Source: Polytrichum commune (Eukaryota > Streptophyta > Polytrichopsida > Polytrichales > Polytrichaceae). From it: a stretch of 64,000 bases of DNA. The notes below the pieces were generated by a model that ran no database searches, was not told the DNA's origin, and was given only the letters and a program-made list of their open reading frames with translations. This document shows, in pieces, positions 38,612 through 49,759 of the stretch (position 1 is the first letter of the stretch; each line of letters begins with the position of its first letter). A program made the position numbers and the translations under genes. The stretch spans positions 4,960,501-5,024,500 of the forward strand of contig OX485805.1 of assembly GCA_950295325.1 (NCBI GenBank), given 5' to 3'.

Positions 38612-39637
38612 CTAAGTTTGTTCTGATTCAACCAAATTCCTTGTACATCTCAAGTTGTATTTGGTGTTCCGGCTTTGACGTTCGATCGGCAAGACTCTTT
38701 GCGTCGCACCATCGAACTTCAAGTGTGCACAGCAATCTTGGCATTGATATTCTAGCAGCCCAGAGTCTTTGAGCGTCTTGCAGAACTCTGTGTTTGGCGA
38801 CTTACACCAGTTGCATAGTTTCAGAGTTTCGACAAACTCAGACGGCTCCTCTTCGTCTTCGTCTGAATCCGAATCCGAGTCTTGGTTTCTCTCCACATTC
38901 ATGTGGCGCAGTATGTCCAGTCTGGCCATCTCGTTAAACCAAGCCATCTCATCTTCATCGACCTCCGAGTCTTCATCACTGGAGTCATCAAGCTCGTCTT
39001 CTTCTCTCCGTCGTCGAGATGATAATTTCACTTTCTTGTTGCAGTTCCCTAACACCTTGGGTCGTACAGTAGTTCCACATTGTTCTCCCAAATCCATGGT
39101 CCCGTCCCCAAATTTCCTCTTTAAACTTAAGAGCTGTTCAGCACAGAAACCGGCAACTCCTTGCATTTTGGTGTTGTCCTGATCAAAGTTCCTCTTGGAG
39201 CTTAAGCGTCCGCCGTGTGTGAAAGTCGTGTTGCAACTTCCACATTTGTAGCGCGGTTGTGTCAGCTTGCCATTGTTGAAGAATAAGAACTTGGAAGTCC
39301 CCACTTCCCCGCACCTCGGGTTCAGACATGATACGGTCGCGTTATTTGGGAGTTCCGGGACTGTTGCACCATCTATGTTGCTGCTACTACCACTTCTTTT
39401 TGCTGCAATCTTGGAGTAGCCTTGAGGGTGCTTCTTCCTGCGGGAATTGGGATTGTGGGTGAAAAATTTAGTACACCCCAAACACTTGTATCTCGGTTGC
39501 TCCATGTTTTTATTATTGAGGAACTTGAACTCTGCATCGGTGGAGCTGCAAAACGGGCACGTCTTGGTGACGCCCACATACATTGCAGGCTCCATGGCTG
39601 TTTTTGGCCTCCCCATTTTAGCCGCCTTCTTCTCCAT
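38612..39637 (-). CDS. Dof-like transcription factor with three zinc ribbons, copy 2
   Basis: A single exon encodes 341 residues from the ATG at 39637, chosen because it aligns with the start of copy 1; an in-frame ATG at 39670 would add 11 residues. Ribbon 1 (C27, C30, C52, C55) keeps the Dof spacing x2-x21-x2 with CPFCSSTD and EQPRYKCLGC. Ribbon 2 (C104, C109, C132, C135) is x4-x22-x2 and ends FTHGGRLS. Ribbon 3 (C275, C278, C299, C302) is x2-x20-x2. MGRPK at 8-12 resembles an AT-hook core. An acidic, serine-rich region with VDEDEMAWFNEM precedes ribbon 3, and the tail VLPIERQSRNTKYNLRC matches copy 1 closely. Compared with copy 1 it has about 30 extra residues, part of them after ribbon 2. 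It is presumably a nuclear DNA-binding regulator; targets are unknown. Confidence 0.88.
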   Translation of the reverse strand: MEKKAAKMGRPKTAMEPAMYVGVTKTCPFCSSTDAEFKFLNNKNMEQPRYKCLGCTKFFTHNPNSRRKKHPQGYSKIAAKRSGSSSNIDGATVPELPNNATVSCLNPRCGEVGTSKFLFFNNGKLTQPRYKCGSCNTTFTHGGRLSSKRNFDQDNTKMQGVAGFCAEQLLSLKRKFGDGTMDLGEQCGTTVRPKVLGNCNKKVKLSSRRRREEDELDDSSDEDSEVDEDEMAWFNEMARLDILRHMNVERNQDSDSDSDEDEEEPSEFVETLKLCNWCKSPNTEFCKTLKDSGLLEYQCQDCCAHLKFDGATQRVLPIERQSRNTKYNLRCTRNLVESEQT

Positions 39638-39719
39638 CACACCAATGGATGTCAACGCAATACTCAACAAAACGATGATCAGCTTATGTAGCTGAAGGAT
39701 CGAATCAATGAACGGGGGA

Positions 39720-40050
39720 GAACCCGACAGCTAGTCACAGATGAACCGGTTTAGTTTCAAAATTAACCGGTTGCAGTTCAAGACTTCAGGAAAATTTCCC
39801 GATCGATCGAGAGGAATTTTACAAAAAATTTACAGAGTCTCTTTTCTGAAAGCCAACTCGATTTCAAACCAAGCACGTGTGGCCTTTGTCTTATTGCAAT
39901 TTGTTTTGCACACCGATCTCTAGGGTTTTAAGCCTCTTCAATTCAATGAAGAAATACCGAAAGATGTCAACATTAACCAGTTTATATTGGAAACAATAGG
40001 ATCTCGACCGATTGTGCCCAAAAATCTCCCCGGACACTGAATCGAAGACT
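39720..40050 (+). repeat. repeat family F, copy 3, in the 5' region of Dof-like gene 2
   Basis: Strings GATGAACCGGTTTAGTTT, GCAGTTCAAGACTTCAGG, AACATTAACCAGTTTATATTGG and GACCGATTGTGCCCAAAAAT match 28112-28345. It lies within the predicted 5' UTR of the Dof-like gene, antisense to it. Confidence 0.5.
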
Positions 40051-40180
40051 TCTGTAAGAAAAATGGCTACTGAATATTGCGCCTTCAATCAATGGCTCTT
40101 CTCAGGTTCTCTCTGTTGGGTTTGAGAGAGACAGACACACAGAGAGCGAGAGAGGTGAATGATTCTCTCTTCCTCCCCGC

Positions 40181-40197
40181 GAGCTTATATATATGTA
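40181..40197 (-). promoter_or_regulatory. TATA box of Dof-like gene 2
   Basis: On the minus strand ACATATATATAAGCTCGCG lies about 550 bp before the ATG, which would put the transcription start near 40155 and give a 5' UTR of roughly 500 nt. A GA/CA-rich tract (40124-40154) lies just downstream of it on the transcript. Confidence 0.5.
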
Positions 40198-40559
40198 AAC
40201 CCAGCTATACAGCTCAAAAGTAAAAGCAGAACTGCGAATGTACGCATCGCGAAGAATGATGCCCAAGCGAAACAATCTGGAGAATTTTGAAGATTGTGAA
40301 CCGCAGCACGTGAGTAACATCTACTGTATGGAGACATAATAAATGGAGATAAATCAGCGTAGTCTGGTAGATATTGTCAAGGACGTCGAGACGTAAACCC
40401 TAATTACCTCCAAAAGTAAAAGTAGTTGAAGCGCTGTCGCTAAATCCACGTAATCTGGAGATTTCTGAAGATTCGCATGAGAAATCTACTTCTTCTAGAA
40501 GATTTAGTAATCGTACCCCCGATCAGTAATTCTGTCAGACAGCCACGCTGGCCACAATC

Positions 40560-40805
40560 ATTGAAGTGATGAAGCCCCGTATGGATGATAATACGTGTTT
40601 ACATCCAGAAACCTTCACTTCCATCCACGTTCCCGATTTCATCCATTTCCTGCGATTTCCTGCGATTTTTGTTTCTGTCGAAATGGCAACACTAAGTGGA
40701 GTGATGAAACCACATATGGATGATACGAGAAATCTCCATCCAGAATCGTCTTTTTCATCCAAATTGTATGTTTATGTGGGAAGTTTAAGGCGATTTCATC
40801 CATGA
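40560..40805. promoter_or_regulatory. TTCATCC/GGATGA-rich patch upstream of Dof-like gene 2
   Basis: TTCATCCA occurs exactly at 40638, 40754 and 40795. CCATCCA and TGGATGAT occur at several further places in 245 bp. The same octamer is clustered upstream of the IREH1 gene. Function unknown; it may be repeat-derived. Confidence 0.35.
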
Positions 40806-41029
40806 ATATTTGACGGAATATGCTATAGTATATTAAATTTTAGATTTTGCAATCTCGCCTTTTTTTCTACCTCAAAATGATAGGGCTCGTTCTAAGCTTA
40901 ATCAAACTTTTAAGTTTGAAGGAGTTCAAACCATAACGTAGATGGTGCTAAAACCAACACTTTTAGCTCGTAACGTCCTACGAGGATGTTTATTGTCCTC
41001 ATTAAAAACAAATTGGAAGGGTGAATGGA

Positions 41030-41130
41030 CATAACACATTATTCAGACTGAATGTGGAAAATATCTAGGAATACTATGTGGAATAATGTTAGTCCCATAT
41101 AACATTGTTGTGGATCTGACTAATGTTATG
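41030..41130 (+). repeat. fragment of the 50.4-kb hairpin family
   Basis: It contains GGAATACTATGTGGAATAAT, CCCATATAACATTGTTGTGG and TCTGACTAATGTTATGG, matching one arm of the foldback at 50448-50604. A related fragment is at about 47085-47195. Confidence 0.55.
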
Positions 41131-41293
41131 GAGATGCCAATGAAATCACTCTTGTTCAAAAGAAATTGTGATATCATGTGGCATATGTATCTACTTGTGA
41201 CCTAAAACTAGATCAATTTTTTTAAATAAGTATTTTTTAAAATATAGAAAATTGGGTGCTAAAGAACATTGGGCAACCAATGAATGTTTTTCA

Positions 41294-41516
41294 CTACACC
41301 GTTTATGGTATTGAGTGTCATTCACTATTAAAAGTTACAAAATGCTATAATTATTTATTAATAATGTAATATTTTACCAAGCAAAGTCATTTTTGTTCTA
41401 TGACATATGAACAACCTATACAACCTTTGAAAGTAAAAAGTGTATTTTCTAATAATAGAAATATACATTGTGTAATTCTAAATAGAAAGTGACACCAAAT
41501 ACCATACACATTGTAG
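41294..41516. mobile_element. MITE family B, copy 2
   Basis: Ends: CTACACCGTTTATGGTATTG then AGTGTCATTCACTA on the left; GTGTAATTCTAAATAG, AAAGTGACACCAAATACC and ATTGTAG on the right, inverted. It pairs with 9622-9850 over the termini; the interiors differ. Confidence 0.7.
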
Positions 41517-41544
41517 TTGAATGCAATGGAATCACAGATTATTG

Positions 41545-41690
41545 CATAAAAAGACGTAGTCCAATCTCTTTAAACATGTGTCTTTATGATGTTTGCTCTT
41601 TGATCCTCATCCCACCACATACCATTAAAATATGGGGGTTTGATTAAGAGAATGAGCCACTTAAGACCCATCTACCTTACATGGAGTAAG
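41545..41690 (+). mobile_element. MITE family A, right-end fragment
   Basis: It contains TAGTCCAATCTCTTTAAACA, ATGTGTCTTTATGATG, and the terminal ACTTAAGACCCATCTACCTT. The terminal string is the inverse of the left end of the copy at 34294, showing that both ends of the family share the motif. Confidence 0.55.
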
Positions 41691-41894
41691 TCAATCTTTT
41701 CTAGGACATCAACCATATAGGTGTGAACTTCATGTTGATATTGACAACAAGATTGCTTCACATCAATGAATATTATACCATATGAATAATGATTGTTACT
41801 ATGTGACAAAGACTTGTGGCTTTAGGGGTTAAAGGTTGAGCATGTAACTACTTGTATTAGACTGAACTTTTTGTATGATTATCGTTAGCTACTA

Positions 41895-42123
41895 CTCCCT
41901 CTGTCCCGAAATGATTGTCCTACCCTCTAGAGTTTTTTATTCCCAATATGATTGTCCGAGATCAAATGTTTATTGATTTTGTTGATATAAAAATTGTTTG
42001 GCATAGCATATTGGCTGGAAAAAACATTTCTACATCAACAAGATCAATAAACATTTGATCTCGAACAATCATTTTGGGACCAAAAACTCCAGGGGTAGGA
42101 CAATCATTCCGGGACAGAGGGAG
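41895..42123. mobile_element. Stowaway-type MITE, complete, 229 bp
   Basis: The left end CTCCCTCTGTCCCGAAATGA is the classic Stowaway terminus. The right end is its inverse, TCATTCCGGGACAGAGGGAG. A TA dinucleotide flanks each end (41893-41894 and 42124-42125), the target duplication of the Tc1/mariner group. The inverted arms extend far inward, pairing AACATTTGATCTCGAACAAT with the left-hand GATTGTCCGAGATCAAATGT. No ORF is present. Confidence 0.93.
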
Positions 42124-44455
42124 TACAAATAAACGTGAATGAACCAAAATCAAAGCCATAAAATTTGAATCTAATCTTGCATTCTCCATGAAATATCACA
42201 GTCCACTAACAATGAACCATTTGAAGGCCACGTATTGTAGATCCTTCCATTTATGTTGACTATTAAGTCTAGAATGCTTAACAAATTTTGAGAATGTAGT
42301 GCAATCTCATTCAAGCACGTGTTTTTTTTTTTTTACCTCCGTTCTTACATCTTCACCTAAACACCTACCACTAGAATATGGGTGTCCAACTAATCTAAGT
42401 AATTGAATTAGGCTTGTGTACCTTAGGTGTTCTAACTACACTAATTAATGTGTTTTATGTCATGTAGTATTTTATGTCACTAGTAACTTTTTTGGTGACA
42501 CTTCTTATTAATAAGTTTACAAGTATTGTCATCCCAACTTACTTTTAGTTCATCCAAATGCCAATTATTGAAACAATTTTTGGTGTATTTTCCCAAATAA
42601 GGGTGCAATGTCTGATGTTGATGTGGAGGCTTGGACATGTCCTTCAATTTGACATCAACAAACACCTAATTATTGAATGGTAAAGTACCATGGAAAGGTG
42701 GAAGGAAGAAGGAGTCTCAATCCCTACAAATGTTGATTGAGGCTTTGACAACTTCTGCCTCTATTGTCCTTGATGTTTACACATCCACATGTTGGTGATT
42801 ATTTTCTTTTGATGTTTTCGTTCAAACTAAATTTCATCAAGGTGTTTGTTGTTGCTTGTGCTAATTTATTAACCTTTGCATGATTCAATTGGAGGTGCAT
42901 CTGTTCACGTTTGCAGACGTAGTGGCCGCCATTTAGTTGCATACGATGAGGACTCAACATGGTTTGATGCCATCCTATTCCCATTGCATGATGCAAAGCT
43001 AAAACCTGATGTTGGTGGGTATGTTTCCTAGTATGCCTCAGTCAATTTCAATAAATATCTAGTGATGAATGTTGCAAGAAAAAGAAGAAAAAGTATGTAA
43101 GTTAACAAATTTCCTTTCGTTTGTGTAAATACGTATTTGATCTTTGAGCTTTGTGATTTGTTTTGTAGAGGAGAGAGTTCTCCTCTAATTACTATGGGAT
43201 TACCTATTTGTGTGAAACATGTTGCCAAACCGATGGCAGAGTTTGCATCACTGATTCCACGACATAGGTGAAAATGATTTGCTCATAACCCTTACGTAGA
43301 TGTCAATGTAGATGAGCGTAATAACAAGCTAGAAGATTAGGTGACACTAGTGGATTATCAATTTGTTAGTTGTCCATATCATCTATAGTTATTTGAATTG
43401 GATATGATTTGAATGGATTTATGTGATTCTTTTAAATTACCACAATCAGTGGACATTACTTTGTGTGAATTAATTTTGTGTTCCACGAAGACCTATGAAT
43501 GTGATCATGGTCGTACATTGACTCTCACATCATTTAAAAACCTTTATATTCAAACCCTCGTGCACCTTCTGGTTGTAGAATTTTAGAGTATAAAATGCCA
43601 CATATATATAGGGTAGTGGTGGCTGTATTTCCAACTAATTTTCTACAAAATTGCTCTTGTGTTACTTCTCACCGCTCACATGATAGTGCTCCCCCTCTTA
43701 AGATTCAACGTAGTCGAAAGCTTTCATTGTACGTCTTCGATCAACTTGCATTGGGCTTCATATTTTTCAGTTTTTATGGGGAATCCCAAAGTTCAAACCC
43801 CTAAGGCCATGACAATGCTAAGGTGAGCAACATTCATAAGCACTTGAATATGGTGTATCCTACCACTACGGTCCACTTGAGTATAATGGGGGTAAGATAT
43901 CCAAGTCAACTACTATTCTTAGTCAATCATATTGGGGCCTAGCACATCTTGCGTTAAAAGGAGATAGGTGGAATCCGGTTCGTCAATGCCTAATCTAGAC
44001 AAGGAGACAAAAATCTTTGAGGCCCCTGTAATTCTTGTCATGTTAGTTTCATAATTACACAAAGAATAAGACCGGCCTAAGATAAAGAAAAAAACACCAT
44101 AAAAGTTCACACCAATAGCAACACCACCATACAATCATCTCTTCTTCTTTTACAAAAGGAAGAAGAAGAGAAAGACACGCATTAATATTGAGTATTGTAG
44201 GAGCCGGCCCCTTTAAATAGGGACCGGAGTTTCTATCTATCTATCTATCTATTGTAGGACTGCTATGTGGACATATGTGTTTCAAGAAAGTGTTCTTGGA
44301 CAATGCCCGCTTCAGTCCCTCATGAGACCCATAATCAACCCGAGACATGGATTTGGGACTCTTATATAACCCTATTTGGCGATGATTTCCACAAAGTTGT
44401 TTGTAATTAAAGGGGAAGCAGTCCCACAAAGTTGAATAATCTCGTGACGACATTG
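42124..44455. other. intergenic; MITE A fragment and (TCTA)n
   Basis: About 42235-42435 is a family A right-hand fragment (ATTTATGTTGACTATTAAGT, TATGGGTGTCCAACTAATC, GTGTACCTTAGGTG). A (TCTA)n tract lies at about 44234-44252. Other short ORFs carry no recognised domain. Confidence 0.5.
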
Positions 44456-44868
44456 AACAAGAAAACGGTAGAACCGTGAGGCTCTGTCCTTTACTATGAA
44501 AGACTATAATTGTAGTTGTCCACTTTGCTCAAGCCAATCCATGGCTATTTACTGTATCAAACCTTTCTTGGATTTTGTGCACCTTCTTCTCAAATACGGG
44601 TCAAGGATTGAAGCTACTCATTTATCACCTGAAATTTTTAAAATAAATAATCAAGAACTACCGAAATAAACTATAGTTAACTAGATTTTTTCATTTTAGG
44701 GAGCAATTATAGTTTATATATATAACTATAGTTAACATCCACATTAAATAAAGTGGATCAAAAATAACAAGAACAAGTAACGTCCAAGTGTGAACGCAAA
44801 GTAGTTAGGAAATTTGCTCTTGAAACGAAGAAGTTGATGCATAGTCTCTGTCCTACAGACAGAGCCAA
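44456..44868 (+). repeat. long direct repeat E, copy 2
   Basis: Same orientation as 4255-4655 and about 90% identical outside the centre. Here the centre carries CTATAGTTAAC units and an AT-rich palindrome (44700-44740) in place of the CT/AG tract of copy 1. It ends CAGACAGAGCCAA. Confidence 0.7.
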
Positions 44869-47633
44869 CAAACAAATGATCGTCGATATACCATCACCAT
44901 TTGGAGCAAGGATGGAACAAGCAAACTCTTCATGAAAGAAACCCCCTCGATGGATCTTCCATAAGGTATTTGGCATTTGCCACCCAGGCTCAGGTTGTAA
45001 AGCAAACGTGGGAACAAAAACAACCAATGCAACTACAATGCACGAACCTAAATTTGAAATGTCCATATGTATGTTACATGTGACAAACACAACACAACAC
45101 AATGAACCCAAACTCAACACCAATGATTTTGATTTCGGTGGCTCTTACTTCTTGTCCAATTCCGCCCGGGCCCTTGGCTATTTTCCCACAAAGGACCCGG
45201 TGTCCAAAAGTGGAAAGGGATTCGAGCTTGCCAAATGCCATCGGCCCAAATTAAATGCAACAAAAGTTGCCAATCTTAGGCAAGACTGGTTCCGTCCCAT
45301 GAAATGTTGAAGTTGCATGGAGGACCGAGTTTCATAAACCCTAAAAATAAGAATATGATAGGTGGGCCTTCAAAGTGGGGTTTAAAAAAAGGGGGTTGGA
45401 AAAAGCCCATGATCCATGTGGCACCATGATTCGATCCCATGACTGGGGGAATTTAGGCCTCCCTTGATGGGCCCCACATAATATCCCATTGTAGGCTTGA
45501 ATTGCGCCTTCCCCCCCCCCCCAACTCACGCTAGGACCATTAATATTCATCCATCTAATATTTTAACATCTTGGGTATCATCCATCCATCCCAACCAGAT
45601 CCTGCCTTTTAAAGCACAACTTGACACTTTTAGCGTCATTTCCATCCACCCATAAGGGCCTCTAAATCATCCATCCTTTGGGATTACATCAAATCAAGGC
45701 CAACTTGCCTTGGCCTAAAGACCGCTCTATCGCGACCATGAGCGGTGACCATGAAATTCTAAGGCTCAATTTAGACGAGCGCCCAAACAAAGTGTAATTT
45801 GTGACACCCTTGCTATTTTTTGTCTCCCCAAAGCACCTCCACATCATCAAACTGTCATATGTGTCGTTCAATTCATCATATAGAACTTCATACTTGTCGG
45901 TAATCCTAACCAACCATAACTAAACAAGCAGGAGCCTCCCTCACTAGAGGAGTTTGGAGCCACCCCTCATGCAAGACCCAAAACTTATCCATCTTGTCTG
46001 TTGAGGTGGCTACATTGGTTGGTGACATGGCAGGTTGACGGAGTGGACAAACCCTAGGTATGAACAATGCACTAGATGGAGTTGTTATTTCAGCCAATGA
46101 TCTTTGAGATTTTTTTGTCGATGTGTTCATACAAACCGGGGCCTAAGGACCCTTCAAAATCATCCAAAGGTCGTACCGTGGGAAATAGAATTCCAATTTT
46201 GCAATTGAATGGCCCTCGAGCTCAATGAAAGTGAACCTTGTCGAGGGATTGCAAATTATTTTGTATAGTAGGTAGCCCATGATCCCACCATAACAATAGA
46301 ATATTTTATGAAGCCAATGCCAATTCAATTGTATGCCACAACCCCCTAGTTTGCATCAGACCCACCTCTTTTTGATAGGCCTAACACAATATTTGGTAGA
46401 CCATTAAACATTATCCACTCATTGCCATGTAGGACACCGTGTAGAATGTTCATCCATTTAATTTTTTTTGGTCCCTCATGCCCTCGAGGCCTAGTGTAAG
46501 TGAACTTGGACCGGCTCCAACTTTTCAATCAATCCCATAATATGTACTTTATCACAGGTCAAGGGTCCTCAAGCTCTAGTGTCAAGTGGCCCTAAGGCAA
46601 GTGGGTTTCATTTAGGTCACTTGTCTTAAACGGAAACCCACATTTGAGTGGTGCATGGTTAGGTGTGGACCTAAGAATGGACCCCAAAAGGACATGTGTT
46701 TCAGAGAGATTGGACTATGTGTTCCAAATTCCATTGGGATTGGGATTTTTCTTACTATGTACGGACTAACGTGGGTGTAAGAGAAGATGTTATTTGAGGC
46801 ATTAGCGTACATAGTATACATAAGGGAAAGGTATTGTTGTTCTCTAGCTTGTACATCTAATAAGGCTCCTAGAATTTAGTAGTGGAGGTAGATGTACAAA
46901 GGGGTGCCCTAAGGTTCACAAAAAAAAGGATAAAAGAAGACAATAGATGTGTTAGTTACATCCAAATCATGCTTTCAACCATAGTTATCATATGGTAACA
47001 ATCCTCAATGATTTCCATGTCCATTATGTGGTAGGGTTTGCATTTGGGTTCCAGAGTTATACTAACTCGAGTCTAAAAACTACGAGGAAAGCATCTGAAT
47101 GTGCGAAATCTATGGGAATATTTTGTGGAATACTATCAATCCCGCAAAACATTGTTATGGATCTGAATAATGTTATGAGTGACTACAAACATGATTTAGG
47201 TTTGTTTATTAGCTCGCACTAATTGCGTGTTTCATATCCAATGAGAAGAGTTGAAAGTGCCCATTTAAGGCCCGCTTACCTTATAACATTGCATGTGGAG
47301 CCCCCCCCCTGGGTTTCCGTTGGTAAAACTTGAACACCACAAAGATGAACTCAAATTATTTATGAGCTCAACTAATGGAACAAAGTTCCTTACACTTTAC
47401 TTTCTACCCCATTTCACAAAACTGTAACATTTCCAAACTCGAGGTTTGATTGCATTTGCAAGCTCTATAGGTCAACGTTCTCGACTACATTATATAGAAT
47501 GTTTCTTTTTAACTTAGGTTCTCATATTTGGATACTATAGCTAAAGTTGACCTCACCATAGTAATCTTCAACAAGTGCTACATAGTGTGAATTTTTGTTG
47601 TTGTGGATCGTGGATCGCGATCGTTTTAGTTTT

Positions 47634-47673
<40 letters not shown>

Positions 47674-47781
47674 GTTTGGAACTACAATATGTTGTTCAAA
47701 TCCGTTTTCAAAAACTACTACCCATAATATTCATCATCTAGTATTGCTAGTGTGCTTAGTATAATTGGCCGGTGTTTGTGA
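44869..47781. other. intergenic; fragments of MITE A and the 50.4-kb hairpin family
   Basis: 46605-46720 is an inverted family A fragment (GGACATGTGTTTCAGAGAGA, TGGACTATGTG). 47085-47195 carries GGAATATTTTGTGGAATACT and GGATCTGAATAATGTTATG. Homopolymers: 12 C at 45511-45522, 9 C at 47301-47309 and 37 T at 47636-47672. ORFs are short and unassigned. Confidence 0.5.
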
Positions 47782-48110
47782 CCCCAGGCTAGATAACATC
47801 TTCGTTCGGTTGGGCCCTGCTCCTCCCACGCCTCCTTCACTACCTGGTTTTTCTGCTCACACATGCGTGGAAACTCTTCCTCGTTGGGAACCGATGTGAC
47901 AATACCCGGTCATAATTATGAATATTCAAATTGACATCACTTTCATTATTTAACATGCCAAAGAAACTTAATGGCTTGAGTGACCAGGCATTGTCACATT
48001 GGTTCCCAACAGGAAAGAGTTCCCACGTATGTACAGGCATGAAGACCGGGCAGTGAAAAAGGCGGGAGGGGCGAAGCCCAACCGAATGAAGATGCGATCT
48101 AGCTTGGGAT
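47782..48110. mobile_element. long foldback element, arms about 120 bp
   Basis: The left arm (GCTAGATAACATCTTCGTTC, GGTTGGGCCCTGCTCCTCCC, then GTTGGGAACCGATGTGACAA) is inverted on the right (TTGTCACATTGGTTCCCAAC, then GAAGCCCAACCGAATGAAGA, then ATGCGATCTAGC). Arms pair over roughly 120 bp at about 80% by eye, around a 60-90 bp AT-rich loop. There is no coding capacity. Confidence 0.8.
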
Positions 48111-49759
48111 GTGTTTGTCACAACATTGTTCACCAATGACTATTGTTGACATTATGAAATACTCCGGTTATTATTAACTACACTAATCACTACAATGTAT
48201 AATGTTCAAAGAAAAGCTCAAAGATCCCCATGTTTCATATTCAGGTTGAAATGGGGTCAATGTTCAAATTGTTTTGAATTTATGCAAGTGCATGGAGAGC
48301 TAGGTGCTTGCCCCAACAAACCCTCTAGCCAAAGAATGTTATGAATGAGTCATTCCTCCTTGTTGATTGTCTTCCTAGGTAGGTCGGGTTGTAGGTGGGA
48401 GCGGGTAGCAACTTCCATGAAGATTTTCCATCCTTCAATTTGAATACCAAATGAATAAGAGAGCAACATAGCATGATACGCGGGAGATCCCAATCTATGT
48501 AACACTCCAGTTTTTAAGGCATTGGAACAAAAGTTCTAAGGAGGTTGAATAGCAAATTAAATAACCAACGTCGAGCAATCTAACATAAATTTGAGTTTGT
48601 TGGTCTTACCCTGCTCAAGAGTCCTCTTGATGCAGGGTGAGGTTTATTTCCTACCTTGCGGTGGGTGGGCTCTTGGCTTCCTACCTACCTAGCTAATTTT
48701 TTCTCTATTGTCAAGCAAAGAGAAGATTTCACAGCATGACTCGAACTGCCAACCACTCCATTCGGAAATGGATACCTCTCCACTATCACATGGTTGTTTA
48801 GGGTCATCTCGGACCGTTGAATAGCAATATTGTGAGTGTCTTGGAGAGTGAATCGACTCAACTCAATATGACAAGATAAATATGTTTGATATTTTGTAGA
48901 AAATGATTTGTATTTTGTTACATCCAAATTGGTGGTGGTATAACATTATTCAGCCGAATGACCGGGTTGGGTGGGGCCGGGAATATGTTGTGCAAGGTGC
49001 TATAATTAAACCTTGTGGATGTTTGTTTAAGCATAATCAACTTGATAAACTTGAATGGAGCATTGACACTTAATATTTATTAGAATGGAACAGTTGATAA
49101 TAGTTGAATAACGTTATGGGTTTGGCATTCATTCATCCGCAATCAAAATAACATGGGTATCTACCCATAGGCACATGACATGTGTGATTTGGAGATGATT
49201 AGAATATGTTAAATAATGTCAAAGTGGGAAGTGGTTGTGTTTTTGTTGTCTTGGGAGCTCATGTGAGGGTGTTACCTCCTATCAACGGGTGCCACTTCAA
49301 TGCAAATTATGCATGAACATCGATGATGGTTTTAATGGTAAAGGCAATTTTTCTATTTATTTTCATGTAAAAATGGCCCTCTGCGCTCACATCGACCATT
49401 CGAATTAATTTTTGAACACTCTCTAATTTTTAAGGAATTATTTGCATATATGTGGTTAGAATATAAGACAAGTTACATACTTTGAATGTAAGGTGGCTAG
49501 CATGTAGCAGTTTGCACATTTTGGCATGAGAATTTGCGGAGGTGCTCAACTATTGAGTTGTTTTCATCTAATGGATCACACAAGTATTCCACTCATATTC
49601 CATGTGAATATTTTGGGTCAAAGGTTTTCATAGGCTTGGGAAATTAGGGGTTAATGTACATTCCCGGGCCCAAGACAAAAGAGGCTTTCAACTACAATTT
49701 CAATGGACTCAAACCTAAAATATTGGTTTTTCATACTAGGAGGAGTGAGTCCGAGTCAA
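48111..49759. other. intergenic, no gene seen
   Basis: The sequence holds only short ORFs. A segment near 48735-48760 (minus strand GGCAGTTCGAGTCATGC) resembles a pol III B box but lacks a convincing A box partner. No gene is supported. Confidence 0.4.

Noticed and set aside
42860-43560. possible gene relic with several spliced-looking short ORFs
   Set aside because: No domain or consistent frame could be followed through the stretch.
44234-44252. (TCTA)n and other short repeats as a CRISPR-like array
   Set aside because: Plain tetranucleotide microsatellite without spacers; no cas genes, and the DNA is eukaryotic.
48600-48800. second SINE candidate with a B-box-like GTTCGAGTC on the minus strand
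   Set aside because: No convincing A box at the right distance and no A-rich tail; too weak to call.
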